Shown here one piece after another: positions 21,132 to 33,220 of a stretch of DNA of 64,000 nt. The translations under genes were made by a program, and so were the position numbers. The DNA comes from Gnetum montanum (taxonomy: Eukaryota; Streptophyta; Gnetopsida; Gnetales; Gnetaceae), in assembly GCA_015680685.1 (NCBI GenBank), contig MNCI01027198.1:47180-111179 (forward strand). Reading direction: 5' to 3'. The notes under the pieces were generated by a model, which saw nothing but the letters and a program-made list of their open reading frames with translations, was not told the origin of the DNA and did not search any database. How positions within the stretch are numbered: the stretch's first letter is position 1; each line of letters opens with the position of its first letter.

Positions 21132-21972
21132 ATATCCACCAGTCTATGGAAAAAATCTACGTAGAGCTAATTGCAATTGTCGAAGGCCTTTCAAATGCTT
21201 TGGCTAGCTCTGCATGTTTGCTATGCTATGCTATGCTACATAGCGTATCATAGTGTAGAGATTGGCCTTAACTTTGATTTTCACTATGAACGCTTACTTG
21301 AAGATCATGTTTTCAATTTGTGGCATTTTCTCTTATGCAACATTAAGCTTATGAACATGCTGATCCTACATTCTGAGACATCCTTCGTCGTTCTTGCATC
21401 ATTGGTACGTTGTGCTATACTACGTAGTGTAGCATAGCGTAGCAGCCTACAAAGCCTACTTTTTGTCTGATCTGCTACTTTTCTAGTAAGAGGATTTTTG
21501 CTAAAAGACTTGAAGTTGAGCAAAGAAACTAGTTTTGAAAGGATGGATGTGCTTGCTAGGTGCATTCGAAATCACTAAGCGAGCTGGGTCTTTTTGTCTT
21601 GCTCTTGCTATGCTATGCTACGTTGCATAGAGTAGCATATCATGGCACTTCATCTTGCAACTATTTTCTGAGGCTTGCTATGCTACATAGCGTTGCAACC
21701 TTCTTGACTAGAAAACTTGCCGAACTATTTTTGCATAGCCTAAGCACTGTTAACAATGCCACATATCGCTTCTGAGTAGACTGTCAGCTGGATGAACTAT
21801 GCAAGTGGGTAGGCCGAAGAGTCCGTTAGGCCTGTCAACATCGAAAGTAGAAAATTTGCCAAACTAGATAGTCTAAACTGAGAACATCCATCTCCTAAAG
21901 AACTACCATGATGCTACTTGAATTCCAAGGACCCGGTGAAGCAAGAATGCCTTGAAAATTTATGGTGTTTTA

Positions 21973-23060
21973 CCCATAATGCTTTAACTTGAATAGTGGA
22001 TGTAGTATGGATATTTGTTATCATCCAACTACATAAGCATGACTCCCAAAGCATAATTAGATGCATTTGTCAAGATAGAAAATGGTCTAGAGTAGTATGG
22101 TGCCCATAGAATTGGAGTTTCTACAAGTTTGTTCCTTAATTATTACATTGTATGTTCACACTCCTTAGTATAAATGAATGGGGTATCTTTCATTGTACGC
22201 TCAACCAATGGCTTTGTGATCTTAGAGAAATTCTCTATAAATCAGTGATAGTAGCTAGTGTATCCAAGGAATGATCAGACATCTTTAATTATCTCTAGTT
22301 GGCATGTAATTCCTTTGATGATGCTTATCTTTTTAGGGTCTACCTCAATCCCTTTTTGTGAAATTTAGTGTCGCAATACACTGCCCTCCTAGGACATTAG
22401 ATGGCTTTTCTACCAATTGAGCCTAAGGTTTGTTTCAACACATATTTTTAGAACCTATTCAAGGTGATCCAGGGCTTGCTCAAATGTAGCCCTAGATCAC
22501 TTTGAAGACTATTTAAGGATCATCCATAAAGACTTCTATCCTACTACCAATATGTTATTGGAAAATACTAAGGACCAGGCATTGAAATGTTGTAGGGATA
22601 TTACGTAGACCAAACAACATCTTACAATATGAAAAAGTCCCCTAGGAACTTCTGAATGTTATCTAGCAATGCCCAGAGATAGTTTCCAACACTTGGTTCA
22701 TAAATGACAATGGAAAATTATCTTTAAATGTTGTCATATTCAATAGCCTAAAGTTGATGTAGACTTACCACTTGACATCTATCTTTGGCAAAATTATGAG
22801 TGGGCTAACCCACTCACTATCCTTGATGGGATAAATTAACCCCACCTTGAGGAGTTTTTCTATTTCCTCCTTGACTATCTGCTTCAATTTGGAATTTGGT
22901 CACCTCTATAGTCGCCTCCTAGGCTTCGTAGTCAAGTTTGAGTAAATGTGATGCTGGTATATCCTTGGATCAATTCTAGTCAACTTATGATATGACCAAG
23001 GAAAGGTTGTTGCCATTTTTTGATGACCTATAATAGCTTATCTTTTTGTTTAGGAGCAAG
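21973..23060 (-). pseudogene. E0 RT and RNase H, decayed Ty3 element
   Basis: Minus-strand pol. RT words: KDNFPLSFMNQVLETISGH, then a FRS--GTFSYCKMLFGLRN run, about 22,600-22,740. The RT end has GIEVDPKKISIIKGI and SFLGYTSYYHXFIENFSKI at about 22,230-22,350. RNase H (ETPILWAPYYSRPFSILTNASNYALGVML) is at about 22,030-22,130. The frame is cut at 21,973 by the E1 LTR, and the rest would lie left of the window. Many stops. The domain order is the usual Ty3 one, with no antisense insert between protease and RT. Confidence 0.8.
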
Positions 23061-23910
23061 ATTTGCATTAACTATGACTAGCTTCCCATTATTTAAAAAT
23101 GCATACTCGATGCCAGCTGGTAGAGTTTTAACTGTAGGAGCTCCTTCTTGAAGTTATTAGGGATTTTCAACTCTCCTCAATAGATTTCATCATTAAAGAA
23201 TTAGTGATGACCTTGCTCAAGTTCATCCATGTCTTTGACATAAGCACATGTTAGGCTCTCAGTTGGTTCCATGCATAATGTGCTGCTATTAGAGTTAGCT
23301 ATGAGTCATTAGGTTTCCTCCTATTTTGTGGCTACTGCATAAAGACACCTTTGGATATCTATTTCTTGTGCACATTATTGCATGTTTGATGAATGTACTT
23401 TTAATAGACTAGATTTGTTTCATGCAATTGCACCTGTTATCATTACACACAATGCATGGAACACACTTCTTCTCTAATCATCCAAATTTATTTTCCTTAG
23501 AGATTTCCAAGGAGTGGTTCCTTATGGCCCATTCATGCATTGACCTTGCTTAACCATATCCTTTCCATAATGATGGGGAAGTCACCTTTGCAATTCTTGA
23601 TCTTAATCATTAGAAAATTAGTCAGATGTGAAAACCCACAAATTATGGTCACAATGTCCTCCACTAATTCCAAAGAAATAGTAATTGATTGGTATGCCAA
23701 TTCTAAATGGATATTTCTATTCTTAAGAGGTGGTAGGTTTTATGCCATGTACATGTCATGAGATATGAGATTGATACCAAAATCAAAGTTAAGAAAAGCC
23801 TTGCATGACTCATATCTAGTGATCTGTAAGTAAATAAGAGAACTTTCTAAGTTAGATCTTTTCGTGTGAAGATTCCCAACATTGATCTAATCAGAAACAA
23901 CATGAGTTAG
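23061..23910 (-). pseudogene. E0 protease region
   Basis: Minus-strand reading has a protease-like stretch: ISHDMYMA, then NLPPLKNRNIHLELAYQS, then NFLMIKIKNCKGDFPIIM-R-WLSKVNA (about 23,540-23,760). It resembles the end of a Ty3/Athila-type protease (FPIILGRPWL). The active-site triplet is not visible. The part at 23,061-23,480 is a linker where I see no clear domain. Confidence 0.55.
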
Positions 23911-23959
23911 CATCATAGTGTAGATCTAAGATGGTTTTTGGTTTGAAGGTCTCTTGAAT

Positions 23960-26378
23960 ATATTTGATGTAGATGATGAGGATGTTGGAGATGCAAGATG
24001 ACAAGCTGCATTAGGTTGTGAGGGTTTGGGAGGACTATTAGGGCAAAAAAAGGATTATTTTCTGGATCGATTATCCAAACCACTTGATTGGAAGGCTGGT
24101 TATAAATTCACAATTCTTGTAGCATTTCATTGCTGCAGCTATGGGGGAATTTCACCCGGCATAGATGGAGTAGGAGGTAACTAGGTAGAGGATGGAGAGA
24201 TGTGTGTAAACTGATGCAAAGGATGGTAAGGGTATGGGTGCTCCCCTTGAGTAGATGATGAATGAGTTCAATGGTACTCTAGAGGGTAATAGTGATGTTG
24301 GAATGAGGTGTGGCTTGCTAAGATTTATGGAGAAACAAGATATTGAACATAGTATCCATACATATATAGTTGACTATAAGGGTATTGCTACCTTGGTGGT
24401 GGCATTCCCCCTGATCATGGTTAGTACCACTATTGATATTACTCATATGGTTGTGGTGGAGATTCACTTGGATAATAAGCTTGTTGTTGATGATGACACT
24501 ACTTTGGATTACCTTAATGATAAGGTAATTATTTGGGTGCTTGCCTATGTGCTAGTTAAGGATTCAATGTGTACACCCCAGACTCTTGTAATTGTGACAT
24601 CATAGGAACACATCTAAAGGGATGTTCATATTGACAAATGTCACAACTAGTATCATCATCAAAGTCTATCTCCATAACTTCCTCTACTATAGTAGCTTTG
24701 CCCTTACCTCTCTGGTAGGCATGTTTAGCTTCTTTCCATCTTGTGCGATTACAATCACTATTTTATTCTTTGGATGCTTTAGTAATTTTCATAGTAGTTT
24801 GAAACTTTTCATTTAAAGAGTCCCATAATTTACCAACCTTTTTTGAAATGTTAGAAACAAGTTTTTCAATAGGCAAAGTTTTCTTATTCACTACTTCATC
24901 AAGTGGTGACTCATTCTCATCATAGAATTGAACCTCCCTTTTCCTGATGGAAGGGTTCCTATTATATGCTTATGCACTTTCCCTTTTTTGCAATTCATAT
25001 TCTTCTTTTGCTACCTACTTTATCAGCCTTTGGATTTGATGAGCTCTTAGTTCAGATAGTCTCCCTTGGGCAAAAATCCCAAGAGCTCTTCTATTTTTTG
25101 CTTTGAGTCCATCTATGATGTGGGGGATTTGTTCCCTTTGAGAATAACCATGGCCAGGGCATTGGTGTAAGAAAGAATAATGTCTTCTCATGGTAGCATC
25201 CAAGGATTCATATGTTCCCTATTTCTAGCCTTGGATTTTCCTTCTTAGATTGGACACTCTAGAGTATGTCTAGTATTTTTCATTAAATAGCTCTAACATT
25301 GTACTCCATCGATGGATAGATTCTAGCTCTAAGGACTAGTACTAGCTTTTTGCTTCCTAAATGGGTATCCTAGGGAGGAGCTTGAGTTTATGCCAATTAT
25401 TTTCAATGTTTTGCAAGGCATAAGCATCGTGGAAAGCTTGTAAATGTGTCTATAGATCAAAGTTGTATCCCCCCTTAAATATTGGAATATTATTCATATC
25501 TAGGTGCTTGATCCGACTATCTTTCACATGCCTAGTTGCCATATTAGCTATCTCTACAATGTTAAGCATGGTTTGAGTTACCAATAGGGGTTCTTCATCA
25601 TCATTGCATTGAGAGTACCGATGATGGTTTATGCCACCCCTATGTTCTTGGTGATATATATGGTCATTTTTATCTTATTGATCAACTTCATCATGATTAT
25701 TTCTATGGTAGTTTCTATTAAAACTAGTAGATAAAGAGGAATGTTTGGAATTAGATGAAGAGGATGAAGAGTAAGGTGGACAACCACCACTGCAGTATTT
25801 GCCACCACCTCTTCTCTCATTATCACTACCATCCTTAGATCCCTTGCCATCATGATGTTTTCCCAAGTCCTTACTTTGACTATCACATTTTTATGAACTT
25901 GGTTTATTAATATTAGATCACATTTTTAGGGGCACACCCTCATCACCAATAATAGGCGGTGGAGAATCTTCATGTTGAGAACCCCCAGAGGGAGGATCGT
26001 CACTATTAGTTTGATTTAATAGGAACAAGGGATTAGTGAAGTGTTTCCCCTTTACAAACTCACAGTGCTTCTCCTAATTTTGATCTTGCTTGCGTTGTGT
26101 TTCAGTGGGATGATAGTTCCTAGTGTCATAATCATTCATAATGTATTCCTCTTGAAGATCCAAGATGATTAACTTCTTAAGGGTTTGAAATATCATCCTA
26201 AGCATAGATTGATTAGGTGGCATTATGATGTTGCCCTCCATGTCACACCATCACAACTACTCATCCTAGTATAGGATGAAGGTGAAGTCTAGTACATACT
26301 TATTGAGATGAGTATATACCACTTTGCACTCCTATGGGACAACAGTTTAACATCTTCAAGCTTGTGAGAAGAAGACAT
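23960..26378 (-). pseudogene. gag: E0 gag
   Basis: Minus-strand Gag starting near 26,378 or 26,241. Order: N-terminal part, a serine-rich low-complexity stretch (25,690-25,870), the gag core (25,020-25,530, with SIHRWSTMLELFNEKY, NLRRKIQG and CPGHGYSQREQIPHIIDGLKAK), a charged part, and a tyrosine/proline-rich C-terminal part (about 24,100-24,480). The core resembles Athila/Tat-side gag, but I cannot fix the lineage. Decayed by TAG and TGA stops. Confidence 0.7.
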
Positions 26379-28450
26379 TTTTCAACAAATAAAATATTAG
26401 TGTGTTCTTGTAATTATATGTTGTGTGAGGTTAATGTTGACCTTGAGTTTGTCCAATGGGATTAATTATGTTCACTAATCCTAGATAGTGCATGTTTCAA
26501 CAAAAAGAGTCTGCTGCAACATTGCTAATGATGAGCAATCGAGGTACCCCTATGCCCAACCATACAAATCACAAAGTATTCATGTGTTATCCAATTAAAT
26601 TCCATGGACTCTATAGTGTCCAATGCACAAGTCTTCTAGGTAGTGAACCTTGCCCTAAGGTTTTTTGTTATCTTCCCAATTACACTTCTGAATCTCAAAG
26701 GTATGGTTAAGTGTAATCAAGGCATATGATTTTTATCATTTTATGTTTTATGGTTTTGGTGCTTAAAATAAACAAGATGAAGAATAAAGTAATTTAATAG
26801 CTATTTTTAATCTAATAAGCTAACTACTATTCAATTAGTCCTAACATAAGTATCTGGTCCCAGTTGTCGTACACATCCTAAACCCATGTATCCACTGCTG
26901 GGTTACTAAGTGCTATACTACTAATTGCACCAAGGAATAAATCTAATGGGATTACCAAGAAAATACGTGTTACACTCAAAGAAATCGTACTTATGTATTT
27001 AATCTATCTAGCTTATCTCACTTACTTACCTAATTAGCTTAATTACTAGAAAACATTGAATAAATAACTAAAAATATTAATTGCATAAATGAGACATTTA
27101 AACTATCTATAATGATGGAAGTTTTATCAAGAATTTCATCTTTATTGTTGCACACATTGTCATGCTGAAGTACAATAGTGCTTGAATAAAGATTCATATG
27201 CTCAATCACTCTTGCTATGGGCACTCGGGAAAATACTCTAACTCTCAAATGGAAAAACTGCAAGATTTTTGCTACACTATGATTGACTAATGCCATAAAT
27301 GTGGCTAGTGAGTGCATATTTATAAGAAAAAATGGACCTTGTGTTGATTGGGTTATGTTAATGCATGAAGTCAATGCATGAAACGATGCATCAATAGGGC
27401 TACATTGATAGGGCTTAGTCGATGGGGCCTAGTTGATGAGGCCTCATTGATGTAGCCAATAGTGAATCATCACTAGTGAAAGCATAGTGCATACATTTTG
27501 AACTTTCCATGCATATCTTGAACATGTACTAATATTATTGGATTACCATGTGTTTATTACTAGAATTAACAAATGTTAGTATGTTATGCATGAAGTGGTT
27601 GTGCTCATATGTATTTACTTAAGTGCTAAATAATAAAATATTTAACTAATAACATGAAAAAGTAAATGTACATTAATGATTAAGTGCAAGAAAGTAAATT
27701 AAAATGCTAATCTAAGTACTACAATGAAGGAAATAAATCTCAATTTTTTAATAGTATATAATGTACTTGAATAAAACTCTATACAATCTATTTAATCTAT
27801 GCTATGGGCATTTAGAGGAAAACTTTCTAACATATATAGTGTAAAACTACAAAATTCTAGCTAAGAAAATGATCAAAAGGTGTTATTAATATTGTAGGTG
27901 CATGTATTTACATAGGCAAGAATAAAAATCACATTGATGCATCCTAGGCTACATTGACATAGTTGACCAATTTATTATTCAACAAAAATATAAAACCTAA
28001 ACCTAGAAAACAAAATCAAATATCTAAAAATTAGATCATGAAACTTGAAAATGAAAGATGAGACTTCAAAATTTACTTAATATTTTAAAATTAAAAAATT
28101 GAAAATTTATAAATACAAATGAATAAAAGATTAAAAAATCCAAAAAATTAAAACAATCTAACAATGCAAATTCCACACTCATTCTTTCTTCAAAACCAAA
28201 ACTCTTAGAGCTATAAAAAAAAATTTAAACATTATAATTAATAGTATAATAAAAATTGATTAAACTTGATATAGCATTGAAAACCTAGAATTTTTATTAC
28301 AACCAAAATATAAGATGAAATACTAAAAAAATAATTGTAGAGCCTTCTATTAAATAGAATACAAAAACAAAGAAATAATTGAAGAACATTAAAAAAATAA
28401 AAGGAGCTCCAACAATATAAAATACAATGTACCATAGTTAGGCCTATTAC
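26379..28450 (-). other. Probable E0 leader and 5' LTR region
   Basis: AT-rich DNA upstream of E0 gag with no coding similarity. A minus-strand TATAAATA occurs at 27,317-27,324. Two diverged segments (about 27,100-27,340 and 27,720-27,960) share order and words, such as GCTATGGGCA, and may be an old duplication. I could not fix LTR ends or a primer site, so the LTR call is inference. Confidence 0.35.
27392..27461. repeat. 14-bp tandem repeat, 5 copies
   Basis: Five consecutive 14-base units of the form TGATGGGGCCTAGT with substitutions fill exactly 70 bases. It lies just upstream of the minus-strand TATA box of the E0 region. Confidence 0.75.
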
Positions 28451-28629
28451 TAGCCATAAGGGATGGCCAGTTCACTTCCTATTTTACTTCACCTAGTGAC
28501 TTACCTTTATCAGCTCCACCACTCCATGCTGGCACGACCTCTAAGCCCAACATAAATGCCTTAGGTCAAACCCCAAAGATCATCTCAAGAGACACGATTG
28601 TTATTACAATGGCCATTTTGATTCTTAAT

Positions 28630-28998
28630 TACAACACACTTTTTTAGGTCTTGTTGCACCAACGATAATACTTGTTATGAAGAGGCACCTTCTTCATCAT
28701 GCAACAACACAATTTGGGAACAAGGACATTACAATAATAAACAATCTAAAATTCCAAAACTAATTTGTTGGTATCTTTTGCTACAAGAATTTGATTTGAT
28801 GATTTGTGATAAGAAGGAATTTGAAAATTAAGTGGTAGATTATTTGTCTAGATTAGAGCATAATGTGGATTCGGTGACATCTCACACATTTAATGATTCA
28901 TTTCCAGATGTGTAATTTTTTGCTTGTTGGACTAAAGTTGTTATTCCTAAGGTTCCAGATCCTTGGTACACAAATATTGCTAATTATTTAGCTATATG
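28630..28998 (+). pseudogene. E6 pol left part, end of RNase H (Athila-like)
   Basis: Plus-strand translation gives LICWYLLLQEFDLMI, then VVDYLSRLEHNVD, then VPDPWYTNIANYLAI. This is the RNase H end and the linker before integrase in Athila-type pol. It is cut at 28,998 by E3 and resumes at 46,268, with ATATG duplicated on both sides. Upstream RT and gag of E6 are not recognisable. Confidence 0.78.
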
Positions 28999-30369
28999 TG
29001 TAGCGATAGAAAACGTCGGTCACTGGAAATACTGAATGAAATTCCATGTACATAGTTCTAACCCGGATTCATGCGAGGGCCGTGCTAGAGAAAGACGAAT
29101 TTGAGGTGCCCTAAATAGTCTTGTCGATTAGACAGGTACTTACTTGAATGATTGAATAATGATTCTTTACGATTCTTTTCGAGGAGGTTGTAACGTTGTT
29201 AATTTTGGAGATAATTGGGAGAAGACGTAATTGATTAGAGAAATTCACAGAATTAGTATAAATAAGAGACAACAAATCAAGTTTGGGACGTGATCGAACC
29301 CCAAGATCTAGGATTCAATCCACAAAAGATATGTTTAGGTAAAATAATTACAAATAGACTTTGATTTGAGCAAAGTGCATACTGACAACAAGAAAAGCTA
29401 AGTAGAGATGAAACAATCAAAAACCAATCTACCTTGTTCTAGTAGATTTGGATATAGAGAGGCCAAACCTAAAGTAGAATATCTATCAATCAGCTATTTC
29501 TGAAAAAAGGTTCTCGTCAACTGCCTTCGATATTCTTGCTATCACTGGTCTCTTTCAGTTTTTCTTGTTAATCACTGCTAGAGGTTTTCAATAATTGCCA
29601 ATGGAGGAACAAATTGCTTGTAGAGAAAATCTGTCAATCTCTCTCCTTTTCGTCCTCTCTTCTTTTTCTTTTTCAGTTGGCATATTTATAAGGCTAAAAT
29701 TAGGAGAAAAATGCGGTTTAGATGACGTGTGTCCTGAACCTACAAAATGTCGTTGACCTGATGTGGTGATTGCTGAAGCTTACGATGCCACACTACCTTA
29801 CGCTCTAAAGCGTAATGCATCGTAAACCTAGAATTTGGCAATAGGTTACTTCTTGATCATGCAATGACACGTTGGAGAGCGTATTACATCGTACAGACTG
29901 CTGCTACTCATATTAAGCCACCATTCTCCATGCTTGAATTATGTTGTGTTGTGCTAGATTACGCTGTGAAGCCTTGTTAAAGAAAATAGTGTAAAATAGT
30001 GCACTTGTTAAAGAAAAATGAAGTATTTGTTGAAGCCTTGAACATTTTTCATCCCTGATGTTTGCGGCATACTATTTTCTGACATTACGCTGCATAATGC
30101 GATGTTATGCTATGTTGCGTAATGCAACATAATTTGCCAAAAAGTTAAGGTTTTTGAAATAGAGAACTTGCAAAGTTGGAGGTTTTTCCACCTTGCATCC
30201 ATCGCTTTGCTCCATATTTTGAAATTTTCTTATGCTGTACCGCACAGCGTGGCGGGACAAACCTTTGACTAAAAAAGAACTTACTGCGCCATGCCTTATT
30301 GCGACCCTTTGTTTGAATCACTAGCCTTTTGCTGAACCACCGAGGCCTCAAAATTTTCATGGTGTTTGA
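28999..30369 (-). repeat. E3 3' LTR
   Basis: Pairs with 44,907-46,262. Read leftward from 30,369 it begins TCAAACACC (the first G has become C) and ends CTACA at 28,999. A TATA box is at 29,683-29,690 (minus). Inverted repeats: TTACGCT/AGCGTAA at 29,798-29,815 and ATGTTGC/GCAACAT at 30,112-30,130. Confidence 0.9.
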
Positions 30370-30386
30370 ATGACCCCTCTTTGTTG
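30370..30386 (-). other. Polypurine tract of E3
   Basis: On the minus strand CAACAAAGAGGGGTCAT directly precedes the LTR. It is nearly the same tract as in E2. Confidence 0.75.
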
Positions 30387-31599
30387 ACATTTAGAGGGCT
30401 TGCTTGAAAGACGTTGATAAAGAATACGAAACACCGGAAAGGAAAAAGCATCAATAGTGTCTATCGGAGACTACTCAAATGTTGTTCTGTCAAACTTAGA
30501 AGTGTGGGGATGGAGAGCCATAAGGTATAGAAGGGATCTTACAGGAGTTAGAGATGGTAGGTTCAAGGAAGACTCAAACACATGAACATGAAGCTTCTCT
30601 GAACAAGTCATTACGTCCTTTTGCTAATGTGTTTATGAAAGGTTACGCCGTTATACTACATATGAAGGGCTTGCAAGGGTGAGTTGTGTTACACCTGTAT
30701 GGCCTAGACGAGTTGTTTTACATCCATTTTGCCAAACCCCCCACCCCCTTTTTTTGAAAAATGCAGATTGCATGCCACAAGGAAAGCTGTGTTACGCCAG
30801 TTTGAAGGCATGATAATGAAAATGGATCGAATTAATGCTCACATTTTGTATAAGTGGAGAAGAAGGAGGGGACAATTGTAAGATTAAGGAAAGGGGAAAA
30901 ACAAGGTAAGGTACCTGATGGAGGGAGAGCTAGGGTTTACACTTCCAAGTGACCAGGCTAGTCTAAGTAGCCACCTCAAAACACCATAACACCTCACCTT
31001 CCAATGGAAGTATTCTCGATCAACGCCATCGTAACAAGTAACCTACAAAACACAACATAGAATAGAAAGCCAGAAATAAATGTCTTGATCACTAAGGAGG
31101 GAGGCTATTGAAGCAAGCACTATCCAAGGCAAAAAGGTGGATGGAGACCACGAAAGAGGGGCCCAGAGCAAGGGTCTCAATGTTGATGCTGTGGTTCTTG
31201 AAGTTGCCGTTGACAGCTAGATTCATCTTGCTCGAAGGACTATGCAAAGAACATGTCAAATGAATCTGCTAAGCTAGAATCTGGCGATAGCGATGGATGG
31301 AGGCCGCTGAGACCATGGGTGGCCATAGTTTCTTCAAGGCCCCAAGCGGTGAAGTTGATCCTAGGAGCTAAAATTATGAAGTGACTATCATAGCAACATC
31401 TCTGAGGGGTCAGTAGTATGCCTTTCAGCATGTCCAAGGAATCAGTAGGATGCCAATGGGGTAACGATGTTGCATCTGTTCCAACATCTTACCCACTCCA
31501 TCTGGTAGGGATGCAGTGCAAGAATGATCATGCTCGCTTGCTTCATGGATGACTTGTTGATAGATTCCAGTTTTGGGACCTGGTTGACCATTGTTGCTA
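30387..31599 (-). other. E3 3' untranslated region
   Basis: No domain recognised. Short open stretches at 31,240-31,613 have no counterpart in E2 and look accidental. Confidence 0.5.
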
Positions 31600-31960
31600 G
31601 TTTTAAGTCTCAATAGATCGTGGTCATGGTTTAGCGTCTAGGCAGACTGAAATCTGCTAGTTTTACATCATAGTGGATGGTGGAAGGGTTAGTTTATTAT
31701 CCTAGTAGACTATGTTGTGGGTGTCAGTTTTATGTCATAAACCAGGGACAAGTCTATGCTGATTTAGCATCTTAGCAGATGTGTGCTTACCTTGCCAGTT
31801 TCATGTCATGGCGGACGGTCGGAAACTTTTCTAGTTTAGCATTTTGGTGAATGTCTACAAGAGCTGCTAATTTTATGTCATAGCAAACTTGTACAACTTT
31901 TCCAGTTTTACATTTTAGCAGATGATTGTTACCTAATTTTGAGCCGAGTCAATGTTCAGA
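31600..31960 (-). repeat. Block R3 of E3: hairpin units after integrase
   Basis: Nine or so units. On the plus strand CATC-TTAGCA-GATG is at 31,768-31,781, CATC-ATAGTG-GATG at 31,666-31,679, and GTC-TAGGCA-GAC at 31,636-31,647. Read on the element strand, each is followed by a (T/C)TAAA(A)CTAGC-like tail. The stems differ from those in E2 but stay paired, and the loop is again six bases. Confidence 0.82.
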
Positions 31961-31969
31961 TGTAATACT

Positions 31970-33220
31970 GCTTCAAATACAGATGATTTACTGGATTTGG
32001 TAACTCGTTGCCATCGATATCTGCTAACTTGAATGCTCCATTGCTGTATGCATGAATGACCAGGAAAAGGCCTTCCCAGTTTGTAGAGAACTTGCCTACT
32101 GGTTCATGAATGGCCTTGAGAACTAAGTCTCCTTTCTCGATCAGTCATTGATGCAGGTTGTGCCGATGCTTATGTCTCTTTTTATCCTGATATTTTTCGA
32201 TGGTGTCAACATTTGGACATGTTTCTTCTTCACTGAGTCTAAATTCATGATTCTAGACTCATTGTGTTGAGTCTCATTTATAAGTGTAGATAGGACCATT
32301 CACAATGAGGGAACCTGTAAATCCAAGGGCAACACTACTTCAGATCTGTAGACCAGGCTGAAGGGTGTCCTGTCTGTGGTTGTTTTGCACATTGTACGAT
32401 ACACCCATAGCACATAGAGGATTTTTTCATGCCATTGTTTCTTGCTATTGTTGAGCATCTTCTTAAGAAGGTTGATGATTACATTGTTTGTGGCTTCTGC
32501 TTAACCATTTGCTTGCAGGTAATAAGGTGAAGAAAAATATTGCTTAATACTAAGATTATATGTAAAAAGATTTGGTTTTTGTGCTACTAAATTGTGGTCT
32601 GTTGTCAGTCACAATAGTCATAGGGAGTCTAAATATGGTTACAATATTGTCTAAGATGAAATGGAAAACCTATCTAGATGTAATCTTTTATAGGAGGATA
32701 GCCTCAACCCACTTTGTAAAATACTCAGTGGTGGTGAAAATGAAGCTATGACCTGTGGAAGATTTAGGTGCGATGGGACCTATGATGTCCAATCCCCATC
32801 GTTAGAATGGCCAAGTAATTTGGGTAGTATGTAACTCAGTTGGTGACATATGTATTAGATTTGTGTAATGCTAGCATGTATCACACATCTTAACCTTGGC
32901 AAGGTAGTCTTTTTCCATGTACGGCCAATAGTACCCTAAGCGTATGATTTTAGCAGTCATTGCCCTTGGGGCTACGTGTCCTGCACATAGCCCTTCGTGG
33001 ACTTTGTTAACTATTCATTGTGCTTGGTCACTATTAACGTAGGTAAGTAATACCCCATCAAAGGAGTGTGTATAGAGAGTACTATCTCCAAGGATGACAT
33101 ATTTCCTAGCGCGCTTATGCACGACATCTTTTTTCACATGTGTTAGCTCTTGCAGTGGTTCGCCCTACAGAAGGTAAGTTTTAATGTTGTCATACCATTC
33201 TGACGTTCCTTCCACGTTTA
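31970..33220 (-). pseudogene. E3 integrase
   Basis: Minus-strand integrase with zinc-binding H..H (VHEGLCAGHVAP) and C..C (KMCDTC, about 32,880). Core acids are all present: D in LDIIGP (about 32,785), D in VTDNRPQF (about 32,610), E in EATNN (about 32,500). The C-terminus has the LADIDGNELPNPVNHLY words near 32,030. In-frame stops (for example TAG in the SR-VFHF stretch) and frame changes break it, but its catalytic residues are better kept than in E2. Confidence 0.85.

Larger units (their letters stand above)
20168..21972 (-). repeat. E1 5' LTR
   Basis: A 1.8-kb LTR read on the minus strand from TAAAACACC (21,972; the usual TG has become TA) to ACTATA (20,168). It is related to the E2 and E5 LTRs. 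It has the strongest runs of GCTATGCTA/TAGCATAGC palindromes in the window (20,995-21,260, 21,411-21,440, 21,604-21,690). The right flank is decayed RNase H of E0, with CCCAT as the candidate duplication; the matching left flank is off-window. Confidence 0.85.
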
